Assembly (NCBI GenBank): GCA_963707575.1
Contig: OY970171.1
Span: forward strand, 2,418,001-2,482,000
DNA: 64,000 nucleotides
Reading direction: 5' to 3'
Source: Gaiellasilicea sp963707575
GTDB lineage: Bacteria > Actinomycetota > Thermoleophilia > Gaiellales > Gaiellaceae
Positions 50,421-58,358 of the stretch are shown piece by piece. How positions within the stretch are numbered: the stretch's first letter is position 1; each line of letters opens with the position of its first letter. The translations under genes and the position numbers were made by a program. The notes under the pieces were generated by a model, which made no database searches, was not told the origin of the DNA, and worked only from the letters and a program-made list of their open reading frames with translations.

Positions 50421-51572
50421 ATGGACTTCTCGCTGACCCCGGAACAGGAGCTGATCCGCGCCACCGCGCGTGAGTTCTGTGCCCGCGAGCTCGTGCCCCA
50501 CGCGCAGGCCTGGGACGAGGCGGAAGAGTTGCCCCGGAGCCTCGTCGGGCAGCTCGCGGAGGCGGGCTTCCTCGCGGCGTCGCTCCCCGAGGAGTTCGGA
50601 GGTGGTGGGCTCGACTCGATCTCGTACTGCCTGCTCTGCGAGGAGCTCGGCCGCGCCGACTCCTCCGTCCGCGGGATCGTCTCCGTCTCCAACGGCCTCT
50701 TCGGCAAGACGGTCGCGAAGTGGGGGAGCGACGAGCAGCGGGAGGCCTGGCTGCCGCGCCTGGGAGCCGGCGAGGCACTCGGCTGCTACGCGCTCACCGA
50801 GCCCGGCTGCGGCTCCGACGCGGCCGCGCTGGCGACGCGGGCCGTGCGCGACGGCGACGACTGGCTGCTGACGGGCTCGAAGGTCTTCATCACGCTCGGT
50901 TCGTGGGCCGACGTGACGATCGTGTTCGCCCGCTCGGGCGGCGAGGGGCCGCGCGGGATCACGGCGTTCCTCGTGCCCAGCGAGGCGCGGGGGTTCGCGG
51001 CGCATCCGATCAAGGGGAAGCTCGGCCTGCGCGCCCAGGACACCGCCGAGCTTTCGCTCGACGGCGTGCGCGTGCCCGACTCGGCGCGGCTCGGCGAGGA
51101 GGGACAGGGGTTCAAGGTGGCGATGTCCGCGCTCGACAACGGGCGCATCTCGCTCGCGGCCGGGTGCGTCGGGATCGCGCAGGGCTGTCTCGAGGCCGCC
51201 GTCGGCTATGCGCAGGAGCGGGAGGCGTTCGGGCGTCCCGTCGGCGGCTTCCAGCTCGTGCAGCAGCTGCTCGCCGAGATGCACGTCGAGACGGAGGCGG
51301 CCCGGCTCCTGACCTGGAAGGCCGCGGCGCTCGCCGATGCAGGCGAGGGGTACACGACAGAGGCTGCCGTGGCCAAGTGGTACGCCAGCGAGGCGGCCGT
51401 GCGCGCGGCGAACGCGGCGGTGCAGGTGCTCGGCGGCTACGGCTACGTCGACGAGTATCCGGTCGCGAAATACCTGCGCGACGCGCGCGTTACCACTCTG
51501 TACGAGGGCACCAGCCAGATCCAGACGCTGATCGTCGGTCGCGCCCTCACCGGCGAGTCCGCCTTTAGCTGA
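50421..51572 (+). CDS. Acyl-CoA dehydrogenase
   Basis: 383-residue flavoenzyme of fatty or branched acyl-CoA oxidation. MDFSLTPEQELIRATAREF is the standard N-terminus, CYALTEPGCGSD binds FAD, and Glu362 in TLYEGTSQIQ is the catalytic base. Short-chain or branched-chain substrates are likely from the length and the IRAT motif style, but not certain. ATG at 50421 sits just past a strong hairpin and lacks a ribosome site. A thiolase follows after 89 nt with two hairpins between. Confidence 0.92.
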   Translation: MDFSLTPEQELIRATAREFCARELVPHAQAWDEAEELPRSLVGQLAEAGFLAASLPEEFGGGGLDSISYCLLCEELGRADSSVRGIVSVSNGLFGKTVAKWGSDEQREAWLPRLGAGEALGCYALTEPGCGSDAAALATRAVRDGDDWLLTGSKVFITLGSWADVTIVFARSGGEGPRGITAFLVPSEARGFAAHPIKGKLGLRAQDTAELSLDGVRVPDSARLGEEGQGFKVAMSALDNGRISLAAGCVGIAQGCLEAAVGYAQEREAFGRPVGGFQLVQQLLAEMHVETEAARLLTWKAAALADAGEGYTTEAAVAKWYASEAAVRAANAAVQVLGGYGYVDEYPVAKYLRDARVTTLYEGTSQIQTLIVGRALTGESAFS

Positions 51573-51585
51573 CCAGTTTGCGCAA

Positions 51586-51615
51586 GATAGGCATCCGCAG
51601 GAGCGGATGCCTATC
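51586..51615 (+). terminator. Perfect 13-bp hairpin between dehydrogenase and thiolase
   Basis: GATAGGCATCCGC (51586-51598) and GCGGATGCCTATC (51603-51615), loop AGGA, 13 nt after the dehydrogenase stop. It is less GC-rich than other stems here. A second hairpin (GGGCCG/CGGCCC, 51633-51648, loop CAAG) lies just before the thiolase ribosome site. First may end transcription; together they may set the dehydrogenase-to-thiolase ratio. Confidence 0.65.
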
Positions 51616-51661
51616 GCGCCAAGACCCTAAAGGGGCCGCAAGCGGCCCGAAGGAGAACGAG

Positions 51662-52819
51662 ATGCCCGAAGCCGTCATTGTCAGCGCCGTGCGTACGCCG
51701 ATCGGGCGCGCCGGCAAGGGGTCGCTCACCGACGTCCGCCCGGACGACCTGCTCGCCTTCGCGATCCGGGAAGCGGTCGAGCAGGCGGAGGGTCTCGACC
51801 CCAACGAGATCGTCGACGTGATGGTCGGCTGCGGGTTCCCGCAGGACAAGCAGGGCATGAATCTCGCGCGCCGCGGCGCGCTGCTGGCCGGGCTTCCGAA
51901 GCGCGTGCCCGGCACGACGGTGAATCGCTTCTGCGCCTCCTCTCTGCAGACCGCTCGCATGGCCTTCCATGCGATCAAGGCGGGCGAGGGCGACGTCTAC
52001 GTCGCAGCGGGGGTGGAGTCGATCTCGCAGGTGGACGGCTATCCGAAGGACGCGGACGAGCTCCATCCGCGCCTCGTCGGCGAGGGCGCCGTCGCGAACG
52101 TCTACATCCCGATGGGTCTGACCGCCGAGAACGTCGCCGAGCAGTTCGACGTCTCGCGCGAGGACATGGACCGCTACGCGCAGCAATCGCAGGAGCGCGC
52201 CGTGGCCGCGCAGCAGTCGGGCTTCTTCGCCCGCGAGCTGACCCCGTACACGAAGGACGACGGGACCGTGGTCGACGCGGACGACGGGCCGCGGCCGTCC
52301 TCCACCTACGAGAAGCTCAGCGAGCTGCAGCCGGCGTTCAAGCCCGACGGCAAGGTGACGGCCGGGAACGCGTGCCCCCTGAACGACGGCGCGGCCGCGC
52401 TCGTGATCACGTCGGAGGAGCGGGCCGCAGAGCTCGGCCTCCGGCCGCGCGCCCGCATCGTCGCCTCCGCGGTGACGGGGCTCGACCCGGAGATCATGGG
52501 CGTCGGGCCGATCGACGCAATCCGCGTCGCGCTCGGGCGCGCGGGGATGACGATCGACGACGTGGACGTGATGGAGCTGAACGAGGCGTTCGCCGCGCAG
52601 GTGCTGCCGGTCTGCCGCGAGGTCGGCGTCGACCCGTTCTCGGAGAAGCTGAACCCCCACGGCGGCGCGATCGCGCTCGGGCATCCGTACGGCATGACGG
52701 GCGCGCGGATCATGTGCACGCTGCTGAACGACCTGGAGACGACCGGAGGCACGATCGGGCTCGAGACGATGTGCGTCGGCGGCGGCCAGGGCATGGCGAT
52801 GGTCGTCGAGCGGCTCTAG
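51662..52819 (+). CDS. Acetyl-CoA acyltransferase (thiolase)
   Basis: 385 residues. Cys91 in VNRFCASSLQ is the acyl-accepting thiol, NEAFA and GGAIALGHPYGMTGARI carry the Asn and His341, and Cys371 in ETMCVGGGQG the second catalytic Cys. FadA-type degradative thiolases share this length and the VNRFCSS-like motif. It performs the last step of beta-oxidation. GAAGGAG precedes the ATG at slightly long spacing. Alone after the hairpins, it is probably co-regulated with the acyl-CoA dehydrogenase. Confidence 0.93.
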   Translation: MPEAVIVSAVRTPIGRAGKGSLTDVRPDDLLAFAIREAVEQAEGLDPNEIVDVMVGCGFPQDKQGMNLARRGALLAGLPKRVPGTTVNRFCASSLQTARMAFHAIKAGEGDVYVAAGVESISQVDGYPKDADELHPRLVGEGAVANVYIPMGLTAENVAEQFDVSREDMDRYAQQSQERAVAAQQSGFFARELTPYTKDDGTVVDADDGPRPSSTYEKLSELQPAFKPDGKVTAGNACPLNDGAAALVITSEERAAELGLRPRARIVASAVTGLDPEIMGVGPIDAIRVALGRAGMTIDDVDVMELNEAFAAQVLPVCREVGVDPFSEKLNPHGGAIALGHPYGMTGARIMCTLLNDLETTGGTIGLETMCVGGGQGMAMVVERL

Positions 52820-52827
52820 CGCATGGC

Positions 52828-52858
52828 TTGACAACATATAGCTAACAGATATATCGTT
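52828..52858 (+). promoter_or_regulatory. PadR gene promoter with overlapping dyad operator
   Basis: TTGACA (52828-52833), 18-nt spacer, TATCGT (52852-52857), eight bases before the ATG. The AT-rich spacer holds a dyad: AACATATA (52833-52840) with ATATATCGTT (52849-52858), imperfect by one base. The region is strikingly AT-rich in a 70% GC window. PadR proteins often bind such ATAT-type dyads over their own promoters, so autorepression is likely. Confidence 0.65.
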
Positions 52859-52865
52859 ACGCGGT

Positions 52866-53390
52866 ATGAAGCCGACCGCCGTCACCTGGGCAGTCCTCGG
52901 CCTCGTGGCGCTCGAGCCGAGGAGCGGCTACGACGTCAAGCGGATAATCGATCGGTCCGTTCGCCACTTCTGGGCGGCGAGCTATGGCCAGATCTACCCG
53001 GAGCTCCGGCGCCTGGAGGAGGCGGCCTGGATCGCAGGAGACGACGCGCCGCGCGGTGGTCGTTCACGGCGCGTCTACCGGATCACGCCCGAAGGCCGAC
53101 GGGCGCTCGAGGCGTGGCTGCACGGCTTCGAGACGCGGGTCGAGCTCCGGGACGAGTCGCTGCTGCGGCTCTTCTTCGCAGACACGCTGCCGGACGAGGA
53201 AGCGCTCGGGCTGCTCCGGGGACGCCGCGAGGGCTACCGCCAGATGCTCGCCTACCTGCTCAGCCTCGACGACGGCAAGGGTGTCGATCCACCGTTCGTC
53301 GACCTCGTTTATCGCTGGGGCATCGACTACTGCGAATGGGGAATCGAATGGTGCAACCGGCAGGAGAGCCGCATGCGCCGAGCAGCCTGA
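52866..53390 (+). CDS. PadR-family transcriptional regulator
   Basis: 174 residues. N-terminal winged helix (1-85): LGLVALEPRSGYDVKRII, then SYGQIYPELRRLEEAAWI as recognition helix and RRVYRITPEGRRALEAWL as wing, the PadR signature. The C-terminal helical part (about 95-165) resembles the Vir_act_alpha dimerisation domain. Strong upstream promoter overlapped by a dyad. Probably represses itself and the following membrane-protein and kinase genes, which overlap it. Confidence 0.92.
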   Translation: MKPTAVTWAVLGLVALEPRSGYDVKRIIDRSVRHFWAASYGQIYPELRRLEEAAWIAGDDAPRGGRSRRVYRITPEGRRALEAWLHGFETRVELRDESLLRLFFADTLPDEEALGLLRGRREGYRQMLAYLLSLDDGKGVDPPFVDLVYRWGIDYCEWGIEWCNRQESRMRRAA

Positions 53391-54019
53391 GCGACGCGCC
53401 CGACCCGAGCTGGAGCTTCCTGATGCATCGTGGCCTGCCGACGTTCGTCGTCGAGGGGTTCGTCCCGGTCCTGCTCTTCTACTCCGTCTGGAAGGTCGCG
53501 GCGCTCGCTCCGGCAATCGTCGCAGCCACAGCGGCCTCCGGTGCGATCGTCTGGTGGCAGACCCGCCGGGGACATAGCGCGGGCCTCGCGGTCGTCACCG
53601 CGGTCTTCCTGGTCATTCAGGCCACAGTCGGTCTCGCCGCGCACAGCGCCACCGTCTATCTCGCGCAACCCGTCGTGCTCAGCGCCTGCTGGGGCGTGGC
53701 GCACCTCGCCTCGGTCGCCGTCGGGCGGCCTCTCGTGGGGGTGTTCGCGAACGTGTGGTATCCGTTTCCGCCGGAGTTCCGCGCCAGCGCGCCGTATCGG
53801 CGTGAGTTCGGCCTGCAATCGGTCGTCTGGGGCGTGTACTGCCTGGCCCGAGCGGGACTGCGCCTGGGCGTCCTGCTCGGGGCCGGCGTCGGAGGCTTCG
53901 TCCTCGTCTCCCTGCTGACCGGGGCGCCGATGCTCTTCGCGCTCGTCATCTGGGGGATCTGGCATGCGCGGCGCTCGTTCCGGATGGTCGCGGGCGACGT
54001 GGCCGTGAGCCCCGGGTGA
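53348..54019 (+). CDS. DUF3159-like membrane protein
   Basis: 223 residues with about five to six hydrophobic helices. FVVEGFVPVLLFYSVWKVAA and VGRPLVGVFANVW suit the DUF3159/VC0807-type family of actinobacterial integral membrane proteins; function unknown. Start unsure: ATG at 53348 (43-nt overlap with padR), ATG at 53423 (GGAG seven bases upstream), or CTG at 53387 giving a CTGA overlap like potB. Downstream GTGA overlap with a kinase. Likely target of the PadR regulator. Confidence 0.65.
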   Translation: MVQPAGEPHAPSSLSDAPDPSWSFLMHRGLPTFVVEGFVPVLLFYSVWKVAALAPAIVAATAASGAIVWWQTRRGHSAGLAVVTAVFLVIQATVGLAAHSATVYLAQPVVLSACWGVAHLASVAVGRPLVGVFANVWYPFPPEFRASAPYRREFGLQSVVWGVYCLARAGLRLGVLLGAGVGGFVLVSLLTGAPMLFALVIWGIWHARRSFRMVAGDVAVSPG

Positions 54020-54759
54020 GCGCCGTCGACCTCGCCGCCCTCGAGCAGGCTGCACGCGAGGTGGCGGCCGAGTGGGAGCTCGAGCTGGGTGAGCCGTTCG
54101 CGCTCGCGCTGCACTCCTTCGCCGCGCCCGCCGGCGAGAGCGCCGTCCTCAAGGTCGTGCCCGAGCGCCACTGGGAGAGCGACCACGAGGCCGATGCGCT
54201 CGGCCACTGGGGCGGCGACGGCGCGGCGCGCTTGCTGCGCCACGACCGCGCGCGCCGCGCGTTCCTGATCGAGCGGGCACGGCCCGGCACGGACCTCTCG
54301 GGCCTGGCCGACGCGGAGGCGACGGCGATCGCGGTCGACGTCGGCAGCCGGCTGTGGCGGCCGGCAGGCGCGCCGTTCCACCGCGTCGCCGACCAGCTTC
54401 CTCGCTGGCTCGACGAGGGGGAGGGCGCGCTACGGGCGAGAGCAGAGCAGTTGCTCGCGGGCATGAAGGTTCGCCACGACGTGCTCGTCCACGGCGACTT
54501 CCACCACCACAACATCCTCGCCTCGGCGCGCGGCCATCTCGCAATCGATCCGCAGCCGTTTCTCGGCGAGCCGGAGTACGACGTCGTTCCCTTCCTCTGG
54601 AACCCACTGCCGATCGGGCTGCGGCCGGAGTTGCTCGACGCCCGGATCAGCGCGTTCGTCGAGGCCGGGCTCGACGAGGAGCGCATCCGCGCCTGGATGG
54701 TGATCCGCGGCTCGTACCTGCTGCCCGAGGAGGCGGAGGGGCTACTGGCGCTCGTCTAG
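54016..54759 (+). CDS. Aminoglycoside phosphotransferase (streptomycin 6-kinase-like)
   Basis: 247 residues. Catalytic loop VLVHGDFHHHNIL with the Asp base, AIDPQPFLGEPEYDV replaces DFG with the DP motif of the APH(6)/streptomycin-kinase-like group, and ALHSFAAPAGESAVLKVVP holds the ATP lysine. May phosphorylate an aminoglycoside or other small hydroxyl compound; resistance cannot be concluded. Last gene of the PadR operon; GTG overlaps the membrane-protein stop by 4 nt. Confidence 0.85.
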   Translation: MSAVDLAALEQAAREVAAEWELELGEPFALALHSFAAPAGESAVLKVVPERHWESDHEADALGHWGGDGAARLLRHDRARRAFLIERARPGTDLSGLADAEATAIAVDVGSRLWRPAGAPFHRVADQLPRWLDEGEGALRARAEQLLAGMKVRHDVLVHGDFHHHNILASARGHLAIDPQPFLGEPEYDVVPFLWNPLPIGLRPELLDARISAFVEAGLDEERIRAWMVIRGSYLLPEEAEGLLALV

Positions 54760-54807
54760 GAGGGATTGGCGGGACGTCGCAGACTACGTTTCGCCAATCC
54801 CTCCTAG
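54756..54807. terminator. 16-bp perfect inverted repeat between converging genes
   Basis: CTAGGAGGGATTGGCG (54756-54771) and its exact complement (54792-54807) flank a 20-nt loop. The left arm starts on the stop codon of the kinase gene; the right arm encodes the last residues (LGGIGE) of the histidine phosphatase on the other strand. Works as a bidirectional terminator with part of its stem in coding sequence. Confidence 0.8.
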
Positions 54808-55455
54808 GAACGGCTGCAGCTGCTCCCAGAGGTGCTCCATCGTCGTCGTGCGCGCCGGGTGGAGCGGGTCGTAGGGGACGTAGTTCACCGTCCGGACGAT
54901 CCAGCCGTCCTCGCCGAGATCCAGGACGTTGATGCAGGCCGGCGCCTGCTCGAAGGTGCCGAAGTAGGTGCGGTCGCCGGAGAGGGCGTAGGAGATGACG
55001 ATCCGGTTGACGCCGCCGTGCAGGACGGCGAGCGCGGTGTGCCATGGGCGCGCGAGCAGCCGCTCGAGCGCGGGGTGGACCCGGTCGAGCGCCTCGCCCA
55101 GCGACTCGCCGCCGAGGAAGCGCTGTGCCTCGTCCTTCACCTGCAGCGCGCCGACGAACGCGGCTTCGAGCTCGTCTGGCGGGATCGCGTCGAGCCGGCC
55201 GCCGCGCCACTCCGCCAGCTCGGGCCACGGCTCGACCTGACGGCCGGGCGCGACGATCTCCGCCGTCTCGAGCGTGCGGGGCAGGTCGCTCGAGACGACG
55301 AGGTCGAACTCGACGCCCGCGAGCGCGTCTCGGGCCGCCTCGGCCTGCGCGCGTCCCCTCGCTGTGAGCGGCACGTTCTCCGGCTGCACGGGCGCGCCTT
55401 CCTTGTCCACGTAGGACACCTCGCCGTGCCGCATCAGGATCAGGCGGCGCCTCAC
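54784..55455 (-). CDS. Histidine phosphatase family protein
   Basis: 223 residues. LILMRHGEV holds the RHG catalytic His, SDLPRTLETAEI the second Arg, WPELAEWRGGRLD a Glu/Arg contact and AVLHGGVNRIVI the second His. Broad-specificity phosphomonoesterase or mutase fold. Last gene of the long catabolic operon; GTG overlaps the DUF6285-like stop by 4 nt. In an operon with a kinase acting on acyl-CoA, it might remove phosphate from misplaced products (inference). Confidence 0.85.
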   Translation of the reverse strand: MRRRLILMRHGEVSYVDKEGAPVQPENVPLTARGRAQAEAARDALAGVEFDLVVSSDLPRTLETAEIVAPGRQVEPWPELAEWRGGRLDAIPPDELEAAFVGALQVKDEAQRFLGGESLGEALDRVHPALERLLARPWHTALAVLHGGVNRIVISYALSGDRTYFGTFEQAPACINVLDLGEDGWIVRTVNYVPYDPLHPARTTTMEHLWEQLQPFLGGIGET

Positions 55456-55763
55456 TGCTCGTACTTCGCCAGGTAGCGCGGATTCGAGACACGCAGCTTC
55501 TCCGCCACCTGCTCCTTCAGGATCGCGACGGCGTTCTCGGGCACCTCGCCCGCGCGGATCCGGCGGGCGAGCTCCCAGTCCGCCTCGCGCGGCGGGGAGG
55601 TCGCCCTGAGCTCGCGCTCGGCGATCCCGAGCCCGTTGATCGCGACGAGCGTCCGGAACTTCAGCCGGTGGTCGTCGAGCAGGGGGAGGATCTCCTCCTG
55701 CAGGAACTCGCGCACGGCCTCGGCGAGCTCCTCCGGGGTCGGTCGGTCGTGCCCGGCGTTCAC
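55452..55763 (-). CDS. DUF6285/LvaB-like small protein
   Basis: 103 residues, all soluble and helix-rich: TPEELAEAVREFLQEEILP, HRLKFRTLVAINGLGIAERE and ELARRIRAGEVP. Similar small proteins sit next to APH-type kinases in acyl-CoA operons (DUF6285); LvaB of Pseudomonas putida is required with the kinase LvaA to phosphorylate 4-hydroxyacyl-CoA. Overlaps the kinase gene by 4 nt, strongly suggesting a complex. Family name from memory, function by context. Confidence 0.7.
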   Translation of the reverse strand: MNAGHDRPTPEELAEAVREFLQEEILPLLDDHRLKFRTLVAINGLGIAERELRATSPPREADWELARRIRAGEVPENAVAILKEQVAEKLRVSNPRYLAKYEQ

Positions 55764-56677
55764 GCGGCCCGGTCGATCAGGTCGAGGAGCTCGTACTCCA
55801 TCTCCGCCGCCAGGCGGCCGAGCACGGCGAGCTCGACCGAGCGCTCCTGGCCCGAGAAGTGGCGACGCGACTGCGTCAGGCAGCCGATCGCCCACTTGAC
55901 GTTGCCGAAGACCTCCCAGACGAGTAACTCGTCGGCCGTCACCTCGCGTCCGGTCAGCTCCGCGTAGCGCTCCAGGTAGCGCTCCGGCTGCGCGATCCCT
56001 CCGAGGCGCAGGTCGTCGGCGCCGAAGCGCCAGGCGCGCACGAGCGGCCAGGCCAGGTCCTCGACCGGGTCGGCGAGATGCGCGAACTCCCAGTCCAGCA
56101 CCGCCACCAGCCCCTGCTCGTCGACGGCGACGTTGCCGATCCGCCAGTCGCCGTGGACGACGACGCGCTCGCGGTCCCGCGGGAGGCGCGCCTTCGCCCA
56201 GTGCAGGCCGAGCTCGATCGCGGGATGCGGTTCGCCGACGGAGTCGAGCTCGTCGTAGAAGCGCGCGATCGCGTCGCCCTGCTCGAGGAAGGGCAGCCGC
56301 TCCGGCGGGATCGCGTGGATCTTCGCCAGCTCCTCGGCGAGCTGGAGGTCGAGCCCGGAAGGCGGCTGCTTGACGATGCGCCGGCCGATCGTCTCGCCGT
56401 GGATCCGCTCCATCACGAACGCCTCGCGACCCTCGACCTCGCCGAGATACGCGATCGGCTCCGGCACCTTCACGCCCGCCTCGTGTGCCGCCTGCAAGAC
56501 CTCGAACTCGTGCTCCAGCGTCAGCGTCGCCTGGTGGATGACGCCGCCGGCGGCGCGGCGGATCAGCAGCTCCCGCCCGCCGGCATCGACCGCCCAGGCC
56601 TCCTTCGAGGCGCCGCCGGCGAGCAGCACGGCGCGCTCGACCTCCTCGCCGAGCGCCGCCGCGAAGGCGTCTCTCAC
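55760..56677 (-). CDS. APH-family kinase, LvaA/ACAD10-11 kinase-like
   Basis: 305 residues. LLAGGASKEAWAVD binds ATP phosphates, ELLIRRA supplies the Lys region, VVVHGDWRIGNVAVDE is the catalytic loop and VLDWEFAHLADPVEDLAW the metal-binding DWE motif. This subgroup (kinase domain of ACAD10/ACAD11, LvaA) phosphorylates hydroxylated acyl-CoA rather than antibiotics. Placed between the DUF6285-like partner and an LLM oxidoreductase in an acyl-CoA catabolic operon, it likely primes a 4-hydroxyacyl-CoA for phosphate elimination. Confidence 0.82.
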   Translation of the reverse strand: MRDAFAAALGEEVERAVLLAGGASKEAWAVDAGGRELLIRRAAGGVIHQATLTLEHEFEVLQAAHEAGVKVPEPIAYLGEVEGREAFVMERIHGETIGRRIVKQPPSGLDLQLAEELAKIHAIPPERLPFLEQGDAIARFYDELDSVGEPHPAIELGLHWAKARLPRDRERVVVHGDWRIGNVAVDEQGLVAVLDWEFAHLADPVEDLAWPLVRAWRFGADDLRLGGIAQPERYLERYAELTGREVTADELLVWEVFGNVKWAIGCLTQSRRHFSGQERSVELAVLGRLAAEMEYELLDLIDRAA

Positions 56678-57672
56678 AGCAGCAGCTCCGCGAGCGCGCG
56701 CAACGCCTCCGGCTGCCGCGCCTGCGTGATCAGCGTGGTCGCGCCGCAGTCTCGCCAGGCGTCGAGCCGGTCGGCGATCCGCTCCTTCGGCCCGACGAGC
56801 GCGATCTCGTCCACGAGCGTATCGGGAACGATCGCGGCGGCTTCGCGCTTGTGCCCGTCGAGGTAGAGGTCCTGGATCTTCGTCGCCGCCTCCTCGTAGC
56901 CGTAGCGGCAGGCGAGCCGGTTGTAGAAGTTCTGACCGCGCGCGCCCATCCCGCCGAGGTAGAGCGCGAGCACCGGCTTGAGGAAGTCGCGACCTGCCTG
57001 GACGTCGTCGATCAGGACGGTGAGCACGAGCGGAGCGACCTCGAAGCCGTCACGCGCTCCCTCGAGCGCGGGCGCATGCAGCTCCGCGAAGCGATCCGGC
57101 GAGAAGAAGATGGGGAGCCAGCCGTCGGCGATCTCGGCCGCGAGCGCGACGTTCTTTGGCCCGAGTGCGGCGAGGTAGATCGGCACCTCGCGCCGGAGCG
57201 GCTTCAGGATCAACTTCAGGGGCTTGCCGAGCCCGGTCGCGTCCTCCCCGGTGTACGGGATGTCGTAGTGCGCGCCGTGGTGCTCGACCGTCTCGCGCCG
57301 GAGCGCCGCGCGCACGATCTCGACGTACTCGCGCGTTCGGCCGAGCGGCTTCCCCCACGGGACGCCGTGCCAGCCTTCGACGACCTGCGGCCCGGAGGTG
57401 CCGAGCCCGAGCAGCACCCGGCCGCCGCTGAGCTGGTCGAGCGTGGCGACCGTCATCGCCGTCGCGGCGGGCGTCCGGGCAGGCATCTGCATGATCGCGG
57501 TACCGATCCCGATCTGCTTCGTCGTCGCGGCGATCCAGCTCGCGACCGTGACCGCATCCGCGCCCCAGGCCTCGGAGGTCCAGGCGGAGTGGAAGCCGAG
57601 CCGGTCCGCCTCCTGTGCCAGGGCGACCCCGCCTTGCGGGTCGTCGTAGCCGAGCTGCAGGCCGAGCTTCAC
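56674..57672 (-). CDS. LLM-class F420-dependent oxidoreductase
   Basis: 332-residue TIM barrel of the luciferase-like monooxygenase family. MKLGLQLGY start, ALAQEADRLGFHSAWTSEAWG, GTAIMQMPARTPAATAMTVATLDQLSGGR and RVLLGLGTSGPQVVEGWHG are the common F420/FMN-binding signatures. F420 use is typical of actinobacterial members. It may oxidise or reduce a ketone or cyclic intermediate of the pathway, perhaps in Baeyer-Villiger or alcohol oxidation fashion. GTGA overlaps both sides. Confidence 0.88.
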   Translation of the reverse strand: MKLGLQLGYDDPQGGVALAQEADRLGFHSAWTSEAWGADAVTVASWIAATTKQIGIGTAIMQMPARTPAATAMTVATLDQLSGGRVLLGLGTSGPQVVEGWHGVPWGKPLGRTREYVEIVRAALRRETVEHHGAHYDIPYTGEDATGLGKPLKLILKPLRREVPIYLAALGPKNVALAAEIADGWLPIFFSPDRFAELHAPALEGARDGFEVAPLVLTVLIDDVQAGRDFLKPVLALYLGGMGARGQNFYNRLACRYGYEEAATKIQDLYLDGHKREAAAIVPDTLVDEIALVGPKERIADRLDAWRDCGATTLITQARQPEALRALAELLL

Positions 57673-58358
57673 AGCTGCGGCACCATCCCCTCCGCGCCCT
57701 CGACCCGCGGCCCGGGGACGTTCGGGAAGCGGAAGAGGAGCGGCTCACGGCCGGGCTGGCACACCCACGCCTGGCCGGTCAGCTCGCTGCGCGCCGCCAC
57801 GAGCACGGCCTCTGCGATCTGCTCCGGCTCCATCAGCGGGAAGCCGGCGGCGTCGAACTCCGCCTGCTTCGGCGCCGTCATCGGCGTCCGCACGATTCCC
57901 GGACAGACGAGGTTGACGCGGATCCCGCGCGGCTCGAGCACCTCGGCCATCGAGCGTGCGTAGCCGACGACCGCGTGCTTCGTCAGCACGTAGAGCGGGT
58001 CGGAGGCCATGGGGATCAGGCCGGCCAACGACGCGGTCACGACGAAGGCGCTCCCTGCCCGCATTCTGGGCGCGAGGCCCTGGACGCCGAAGACGACGCC
58101 GTCGACGTTCACCGCGAGGATGCGCCGGTAGTCGTCGATCGTGCCGTCGCCCTTCGCGAGCACGCCTGCGTTCAGGCAGACGAGGTCGGCGGGCCGGACG
58201 TCGATCCAGGCCTGCGGGTCGGTGACGTCGAAGCCGTCGACGAGGTCGAGGCCTTGTACCGTCGTGCCTTCCGCCTCGAGCGCGCCCACGAGCGCGCGGC
58301 CGATTCCGCCGGCGGCGCCGGTCACGAGCGCCGACTCTGGGAACCGTGGCTCAGACAA
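57669..58358 (-). CDS. Short-chain dehydrogenase/reductase
   Basis: 229 residues. TGAAGGIGRAL cofactor loop (13-23), CLNAGV (the NAG motif), ASLAGL with the catalytic Ser, and YVLTKHAVVG, the YxxxK pair. The C-terminal CPGIVRTPM is typical of classical SDRs. Start is a TTG at 58358, overlapping the upstream stop by 8 nt; no ATG or GTG is available without deleting the cofactor loop. Oxidises a hydroxyl group of an unknown pathway intermediate. Confidence 0.87.
   Translation of the reverse strand: MSEPRFPESALVTGAAGGIGRALVGALEAEGTTVQGLDLVDGFDVTDPQAWIDVRPADLVCLNAGVLAKGDGTIDDYRRILAVNVDGVVFGVQGLAPRMRAGSAFVVTASLAGLIPMASDPLYVLTKHAVVGYARSMAEVLEPRGIRVNLVCPGIVRTPMTAPKQAEFDAAGFPLMEPEQIAEAVLVAARSELTGQAWVCQPGREPLLFRFPNVPGPRVEGAEGMVPQL

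Noticed and set aside
51586..51615. Inverted repeat as an insertion-sequence end
   Set aside because: No partner repeat, transposase or target duplication; the two arms face each other with a 4-nt loop, as in an RNA hairpin.
54016..54759. Antibiotic resistance gene
   Set aside because: Only family-level APH motifs are visible; specificity cannot be inferred and no resistance claim is justified.
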